Below are positions 61,046-64,000 of a DNA stretch of 64,000 nucleotides, one piece after another. The notes beneath the pieces were generated by a model, which saw only the letters and a program-made list of their open reading frames with translations, searched no databases and was not told the origin of the DNA. This DNA comes from Liolophura sinensis (taxonomy: Eukaryota; Mollusca; Polyplacophora; Chitonida; Chitonidae), in assembly GCF_032854445.1 (NCBI RefSeq), contig NW_027018079.1, positions 1 to 64,000 of the forward strand, read 5' to 3'. Every line of letters begins with the position of its first letter. Position 1 is the stretch's first letter. The position numbers and the translations under genes are program-made.

Positions 61046-64000
61046 CAATTGAACACTGATCCACATCAATAAGGTGCCAAAAGATGCGCAATTGGGCCAG
61101 GCATCTCCAGCTGTTGAAAAATTGCAAATTTCCTTGGTTTCCATGGAGTAAGAGCCGTTGCTGGGCACGTGATCTTGACATCAATGATTATTCATTTGTG
61201 GCTACAGCCAAAAGTATTGGTCGGAGAGCAACGCGGTTTGCACCATTCGATTTCTCGTCAAAAAATACGTCGGATTAGCCTCTTACCAGCAGCATTGGAA
61301 CAGTTTTTCCACTTTGGGATTTTTGCCAGGTCTTTTTGCTAATTGAAATCGGCTACATTAACTATGTACAATCGCGACTGGTCATTACTATATTCAACTT
61401 TTCATTATAAGTTATGTGGCCTTTGGTAGCCCAGACGACGTCAAATCTTTGGGCCAAGCCCATTTAACTCACCCAGCAAATGTCTTACTTCTAAGTCGAA
61501 GACAAACTCAATGTCTTTATCTACATGTAGAAAAACCAAACCATTTGTATATAAAAAAAACACAAGGTACTTGATACAGTCCGCTGTAAAAAGTACAATT
61601 GAACACTGATCCACATCAATAAGGTGCCAAAAGATGCGCAATTGGGCCAGGCATCTCCAGCTGTTGAAAAATTGCAAATTTCCTTGGTTTCCATGGAGTA
61701 AGAGCCGTTGCTGGGCACGTGATCTTGACATCAATGATTATTCATTTGTGGCTACAGCCAAAAGTATTGGTCGGAGAGCAACGCGGTTTGCACCATTCGA
61801 TTTCTCGTCAAAAAATACGTCGGATTAGCCTCTTACCAGCAGCATTGGAACAGTTTTTTCTACTTTTGGATTTTTGCCTGGTCTTTTTGCTAACTGATTT
61901 CGGCAACATTAACTATGTACAATCGCGACTGGTCATTACTATATTCAACTTTTCATTATAAGTTATGTGGCCTTCGGTAGCCCAGACGACGTCAAATCTT
62001 TGGGCCAAGCCCATTTAACTCACCCAGCAAATGTCTTACTTCTAAGTCGAAGACAAACTCAATGTCTTTATCTACATGTAGAAAAACCACACCATTTGTA
62101 TATAAAAAAAACACAAGGTACTTGATACAGTCCGCTGTAAAAAGTACAATTGAACACTGACCCACATCAATAAGGTGCCAAAAGATGCGCAATTGGGTCA
62201 GGCATCTCCAGCTGTTGAAAAATTGCAAATTTCCTTGGTTTCCATGGAGTAAGAGCCGTTGCTGGGCACGTGATCTTGACATCAATGATTATTCATTTGT
62301 GGCTACAGCCAAAAGTATTGGTCGGAGAGCAACGTGGTTTGCACCATTCGATTTCTCGTCAAAAAATACGTCGGATTAGCCTCTTACCAGCAGCATTGGA
62401 ACATTTTTTCCACTTTTGGATTTTTGCCTGGTATTTTGTCTAATTGAAATCGGCTACATTAACTATGTACAATCGCGATTGGTCATTACTATATTCAACT
62501 TTTCATTATAAGTTATGTGCCCTTCGGTAGCCCAGACGACGTCAAATCTTTGGGCCAAGCCCATTTAACTCACCCAGCAAATGTCTTACTTCTAAGTCGA
62601 AGACAAACTCAATGTCTTTATCTACATGTAGAAAAACCACACCATTTGTATATAAAAAAAACACAAGGTACATGATAAAGTCTGCTGTAAAAAGTACAAT
62701 TGAACACTGACCCACATCAATAAGGTGCCAAAAGATGCGCAATTGGGCCAGGCATCTCCAGCTGTTGAAAAATTGCAAATTTCCTTGGTTTCCATGGAGT
62801 AAGAGCCGTTGCTGGGCACGTGATCTTGACATCAATGATTATTCATTTGTGGCTACAGCCAAAAGTATTGGTCGGAGAGCAACGCGGTTTGCACCATTCG
62901 ATTTCTCGTCAAAAAATACGTCGGATTAGCCTCTTACCAGCAGCATTGGAACAGTTTTTCCACTTTTGGATTTTTGCCTGGTATTTTTTCTAATTGAAAT
63001 CGGCTACATTAACTATGTACAATCGCGACTGGTCATTACTATATTCAACTTTTCATTATAAGTTATGTGCCCTTCGGTAGCCCAGACGACGTCAAATCTT
63101 TGGGCCAAGCCCATTTAACTCACCCAGAAAATGTCTTACTTCTAAGTCGAAGACAAACTCAAAGTCTTTATCTACATGTAGAAAAACCACACCATTTGTA
63201 TATAAAAAAAACACAAGGTACTTGATACAGTCCGCTGTAAAAAGGACAATTGAACACTGACCCACATCAATAAGGTGCCAAAAGATGCGCAATTGGGCCA
63301 GACATCTCCAGCTGTTGAAAAATTGCAAATTTCCTTGGTTATCATGGAGTAAGAGCCGTTGCTGGGCACGTGATCTTGACATCAATGATTATTCATTTGT
63401 GGCTACAGCCAAAAGTATTGGTCGGGGAGCAACGCGGTTTGCACCATTCGATTTCTCGTCAAAAACTACGTCGGATTAGCCTCTTACCAGCAGCATTGGA
63501 ACAGTTTTTCTACTTTTGGATTTTTGCCTGGTCTTTTTGCTAACTGATTTCGGCAACATTAACTATGTACAATCGCGACTGGTCATTACTATATTCAACT
63601 TTTCATTATAAGTTATGTGCCCTTCGGTAGCCCAGACGACGTCAAATCTTTGGGCCAAGCCCATTTAACTCACCCAGCAAATGTCTTACTTCTAAGTCGA
63701 AGACAAACTCAATGTCTTTATCTACATGTAGAAAAACCACACCATTTGTATATAAAAAAAAACACAAGGTACTTGATACAGTCCGCTGTAAAAAGTACAA
63801 TTGAACACTGACCCACATCAATAAGGTGCCAAAAGATGCGCAATTGGGTCAGGCATCTCCAGCTGTTGAAAAATTGCAAATTTCCTTGGTTTCCATGGAG
63901 TAAGAGCCGTTGCTGGGCACGTGATCTTGACATCAATGATTATTCATTTGTGGCTACAGCCAAAAGTATTGGTCGGAGAGCAACGTGGTTTGCACCATTC
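61046..64000. repeat. 13.2-kb super-period, copy 2 (cut by window end)
   Basis: Units at 61046, 61596, 62147, 62697, 63247 and 63797 follow the order of 47842 onward. Differences include CTTTGGTAGCC near 61421, one extra T in the T-run near 61855, CCCAGAAAATG near 63123, GGTTATCATGG near 63338 and GGTCGGGGAGC near 63420. Confidence 0.85.
63797..64000. repeat. Partial unit 117, cut by the window end
   Basis: The first 204 bases of a unit carry GGTCAGGCATC and AACGTGGTTTG, the markers that go with the delta type. The array continues at base 64000 with no sign of a boundary. Confidence 0.95.

Larger units (their letters stand above)
1..64000. repeat. Satellite DNA array, ~550-bp unit, 116 complete units plus one partial
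   Basis: A unit of about 550 bp repeats head to tail in one orientation with no interruption. Landmarks present in almost every unit are CAATTGAACACTGACCCAC (unit start), ATGCGCAATTGGGCCAGG, CCATGGAGTAAGAGCCG, GGGCACGTGATCTTGAC, GGTTTGCACCATTCG, CAGACGACGTCAAATC, TCTACATGTAGA and TTTGTATATAAAA. Successive ATGCGCAATTGGG landmarks run from 39 to 63835, giving 116 intervals with a mean of 549.97 bp. Extremes are 538 bp (a 12-bp deletion) and about 573 bp (a 24-bp duplication). No stretch lacks these landmarks, so nothing non-satellite is inserted. Family identity and species are not recognised. A head-to-tail array of this size is typical of eukaryotic heterochromatin. Confidence 0.98.
44543..64000. 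repeat. Zone D: array with gamma and delta unit types, no beta units
   Basis: Unit starts: 44543, 45093, 45642, 46192, 46742, 47292, 47842, 48392, 48942, 49492, 50042, 50592, 51143, 51692, 52242, 52792, 53342, 53892, 54443, 54993, 55543, 56093, 56643, 57194, 57744, 58294, 58844, 59394, 59945, 60496, 61046, 61596, 62147, 62697, 63247, 63797 (partial). Gamma units (CTAACTGATTTCGGCAAC) start at 44543, 46742, 48392, 50042, 53342, 55543, 58294, 59394, 60496, 61596 and 63247. Delta units (GGTCAGGCATC, AACGTGGTTTG, GGAACATTTTTT, ATTTTGTCTAATT) start at 48942, 50592, 52242, 53892, 56643, 59945 and 62147. Neither type occurs before 44543. CATTTACT does not occur here. Confidence 0.92.

Noticed and set aside
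1-64000. CENP-B-box-like motif
   Set aside because: The TTCG contexts in the unit (ATTCGATTTCTCG and CTTCGGTAGCCC) do not match the consensus A and CGGG positions on either strand. Centromere function is left open on other grounds.
1-64000. Telomeric repeats or a telomere junction
   Set aside because: No run of TTAGGG, TTTAGGG, TTAGG or their complements was seen.
1-64000. CRISPR array
   Set aside because: Units are contiguous and 550 bp long. There are no short repeats separated by unique spacers and no cas genes.
1-64000. Tandem rRNA, 5S, histone or snRNA gene cluster
   Set aside because: No conserved rRNA, 5S, snRNA or histone sequence is present in the unit, and variation is spread with no conserved gene-sized core.
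1-64000. Transposon or LTR origin of the unit
   Set aside because: No terminal repeats, target-site duplications, transposase or reverse-transcriptase remnants. Inverted repeats within the unit are only 5-12 bp (20 bp in five units).

Overview
The whole 64-kb window is one uninterrupted satellite-DNA array. A unit of about 550 bp repeats head to tail on the same strand from base 1 (a unit boundary if units are phased on the CAATTG before AACACTGACCCAC) to base 64000, which falls inside the 117th unit. I count 116 complete units with a mean length of 549.97 bp. No segment is left over for a gene, RNA gene, transposon, CRISPR array or unique spacer. Short open frames recur once per unit on both strands because the DNA recurs; none reads through a unit and none looks like a protein family.

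Such an array indicates a eukaryotic chromosome (centromeric, pericentromeric, subtelomeric or other heterochromatic satellite). The sequence alone does not identify the species. The unit is AT-rich and carries about 17-18 CpGs by eye, so CpG is not strongly depleted.

Layout: (A) 1-6602, twelve units with many single-base indels, one 24-bp internal duplication and unit lengths of 544-573 bp. (B) 6603-41244, 63 units of mainly 549-551 bp, mixing an 'alpha' type (CATTAACT ... ACTATATTC) and a 'beta' type (CATTTACT ... TTATGTTC) in higher-order repeats (HORs): a 1.1-kb dimer (10.4-12.6 kb), a 1.65-kb trimer (22.5-25.8 kb), a nearly exact 3.3-kb hexamer (30.8-37.4 kb) and an overlapping 2.75-kb pentamer (36.3-41.2 kb). 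(C) 41245-44542, a 1.65-kb trimer repeated twice. (D) 44543-64000, where beta units are absent and two new types appear ('gamma' with CTAACTGATTTCGGCAAC, 'delta' with ATTTTGTCTAATT), arranged in a 3.3-kb hexamer, an overlapping 2.75-kb pentamer and a 13.2-kb super-period.

The parts relate by copying, not by biochemical pathway. The same unit orders recur at fixed distances (1.1, 1.65, 2.75, 3.3, 5.5, 7.15, 13.2, 17.05 and 18.15 kb), and some units switch type mid-unit. This fits repeated unequal exchange or conversion at several scales. The most useful observations are this layered HOR history, the abrupt subfamily turnover at 41-44.5 kb, a 20-bp perfect palindrome made by one base change in five units, and clusters of single-base indels (1-6.3 kb, 29.17-30.36 kb, 55.9 kb) that may mark poorly polished assembly. 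I found no credible undescribed gene system. Comparisons were made by eye without alignment software, so identities are qualitative.
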